DNA from: Rhododendron vialii
Taxonomy: Eukaryota > Streptophyta > Magnoliopsida > Ericales > Ericaceae
NCBI RefSeq assembly: GCF_030253575.1
Contig: NC_080559.1
Coordinates: forward strand, 34,901,501 to 34,965,500
Direction: 5' to 3'
DNA: 64,000 nucleotides
A program made the position numbers and the translations under genes. Below, piece by piece: positions 63,111 to 64,000 of the stretch. Each line of letters begins with the position of its first letter. Within the stretch, counting starts at the first letter, position 1. The notes below the pieces were generated by a model, which worked only from the letters and a program-made list of their open reading frames with translations, did no database searches and was not told the origin of the DNA.

Positions 63111-63235
63111 TATATAAAGGACGCGTCTGCTTTTATTTAGGCAGGTTTTTGGTTTTGCCCTCTCTCTTTGTAAAAACCAAGCTCTCGGTCTCTCTCTCTC
63201 ACTTGTAATATTTGCAGTCTCTTTCCCTTAATAAA
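63111..63235 (+). promoter_or_regulatory. Pararetroviral promoter region (TATA box and AATAAA)
   Basis: TATATAAA lies at 63111-63118 (context CCTCTATATAAAGGACGCG), with a CT-rich leader after it (CTCTCGGTCTCTCTCTCTC) and AATAAA at about 63230-63235. A TATA box followed at a short distance by a polyadenylation signal is the usual arrangement for the terminally redundant RNA of these viruses. Confidence 0.65.
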
Positions 63236-63285
63236 AAGGTTAGTTCTTTCCCGATCCTTCGTATTGTTCTCATTCAGTACATATT

Positions 63286-63297
63286 TGGTATCAGAGC
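63286..63297 (+). promoter_or_regulatory. Primer-binding site for initiator Met-tRNA
   Basis: TGGTATCAGAGC matches the standard complement to the 3' end of plant initiator tRNA-Met, used as minus-strand primer by caulimovirids and many LTR elements. No LTR end (CA) precedes it, and a movement-protein-like ORF follows, which favours a pararetrovirus. Confidence 0.8.
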
Positions 63298-63609
63298 CAA
63301 CATGGCTTAATATTTGGTGTTAGTGCAAGCATAAGCCATAATATCATGATGAAGCCTTTTATCAAATAAAATGTTTTGCAATCATTTTTTTTGAAAACTT
63401 AAATGTAAGAAAACATTCAAGGTAGTGGGACGTCACCCAAGTCGCGTTCGGATTTGTCCGGCCATGAGGACCCGGGAAGGGTGATTTGGCCTATTGCTCC
63501 GGTAAATCGTTGACAGACGTGCTATCAGGAATGTTCCCTTTCATTTAAAAAAAAAAAAGCTGGATTATGTTATAATGGAATATGTAAGCACTAACACACC
63601 CATCTCAAT

Positions 63610-63984
63610 ATGAGAAGGCTATTTCGTTCTGATAATGATAGAATTAAAAATTTTGAATTAGTTGAATATGCTAATGTGCAAGAACAATTAAATCACTGGA
63701 CTATTCCTCCAGTTCGTCATTCTGTTATATACAGGCATGGAATGTTTGAATTAAAAAGTAGCATGGCAATTAAAACTGTTGAAAGAACAGAAAGCCTGGA
63801 ATTGAATGATAAGATAATTAATCTTATGGATCGCACTGATCTACTTGCACACATGCAAAATTATAGGTATGTTCATATTGGTTTAGTGCAAATTGCCCTT
63901 AAACCTTTAACTTTACTGGGTATGGACACCTGTTTACAAGTCACTTTGCGTGATGGAAGGTGTAATAATATTGGGTCCCGATAA
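63610..63984 (+). CDS. Movement-protein-like start of the first viral ORF, truncated
   Basis: The frame starts at ATG 63610, about 310 bp after the primer site. Its middle part (YRYVHIGLVQIALKPLTLLG, then LRDGR) resembles the 30K-type movement proteins at the N-terminus of the caulimovirid polyprotein, which act at plasmodesmata. The virus-derived sequence stops at the junction near 63979 and the frame ends on host DNA, so it is a fragment. The domain call is by pattern memory only. Confidence 0.6.
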   Translation: MRRLFRSDNDRIKNFELVEYANVQEQLNHWTIPPVRHSVIYRHGMFELKSSMAIKTVERTESLELNDKIINLMDRTDLLAHMQNYRYVHIGLVQIALKPLTLLGMDTCLQVTLRDGRCNNIGSR

Positions 63985-64000
63985 TCTGGATTGGTAAATC

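Larger units (their letters stand above)
62342..63979 (+). mobile_element. Endogenous pararetrovirus fragment (caulimovirid, Florendovirus-like layout)
   Basis: In order: the 3' part of an ORF of unknown function, a non-coding region with TATA box, polyadenylation signal and Met-tRNA primer site, then the start of an ORF with a movement-protein-like region. This order (last ORF, intergenic region, first ORF) spans the origin of a circular viral genome. It is bounded by the same 21-bp word on both sides (62321-62341 and 63980-64000). The inverted words GGGACCCAATATT (62367-62379) and AATATTGGGTCCC (63967-63979) lie near its ends. No reverse transcriptase is in the window, so the virus family rests on the ORF layout, the movement-protein resemblance and the primer site. 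Confidence 0.7.

Noticed and set aside
62342..63979. Reading the terminal element as an ordinary LTR retrotransposon
   Set aside because: No LTR end precedes the primer site, the flanking words are 21 bp rather than 5 bp, and the ORF after it looks like a movement protein rather than gag.

Overview
This is nuclear DNA from a flowering plant, most likely a eudicot. It has spliced genes with GT-AG introns, a plant-only translation factor (eIFiso4G), a receptor-like protein, a type 2 lipid-transfer protein, and a dense load of plant transposons: Stowaway-like and other MITEs, a CACTA element, Mutator-like DNA, solo LTRs and an endogenous pararetrovirus. I cannot name the species. No CRISPR, rRNA, tRNA or operon was seen.

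Layout. (1) 0-15 kb is a quiet gene pair on the minus strand. MPS1/PRD2 (meiotic recombination and spindle factor) has 10 exons and 375 codons; eIFiso4G has 9 exons and 779 codons. All splice phases close in both. The spacer between them holds a low-complexity ACACGACACG repeat and a MITE. (2) 15-22.4 kb is intergenic DNA full of hairpin MITEs, followed by a decayed gene of uncertain family (possibly Clp-N-like) that is split by a hAT-like insertion. (3) 22.4-26.3 kb holds an intact four-exon cytosolic HSP70 gene (654 aa, ending EEVD) with a three-module heat-shock element just upstream of its TATA box. (4) 26.3-29.3 kb holds a relic of the 3' end of the neighbouring receptor gene and an unidentified fragment with phase-matched exons. 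(5) 29.3-39.7 kb is an LRR receptor-like protein gene whose introns carry two related solo LTRs and a CACTA element with a nested Copia-type LTR. (6) 39.7-57 kb is repeat-rich, with one clear gene, a type 2 nsLTP at 47.1 kb. (7) 57-62.3 kb is a second copy of the HSP70 module. Here the HSP70 is a pseudogene with two TAG codons and a 12-bp deletion, and a 1.4-kb Mutator-like element carrying an LRR fragment has landed in its TATA box. (8) 62.3-64 kb is a fragment of an endogenous caulimovirid bounded by 21-bp direct repeats.

The main story is the HSP70 duplication. The two copies decayed in a complementary way: copy A keeps HSP70 but has a frameshift in the neighbouring ORF, while copy B keeps that ORF's frame but lost HSP70. 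Transposons then moved in at defined sites, several with readable target-site duplications (3, 5, 8 and 9 bp). These give a relative order of events.
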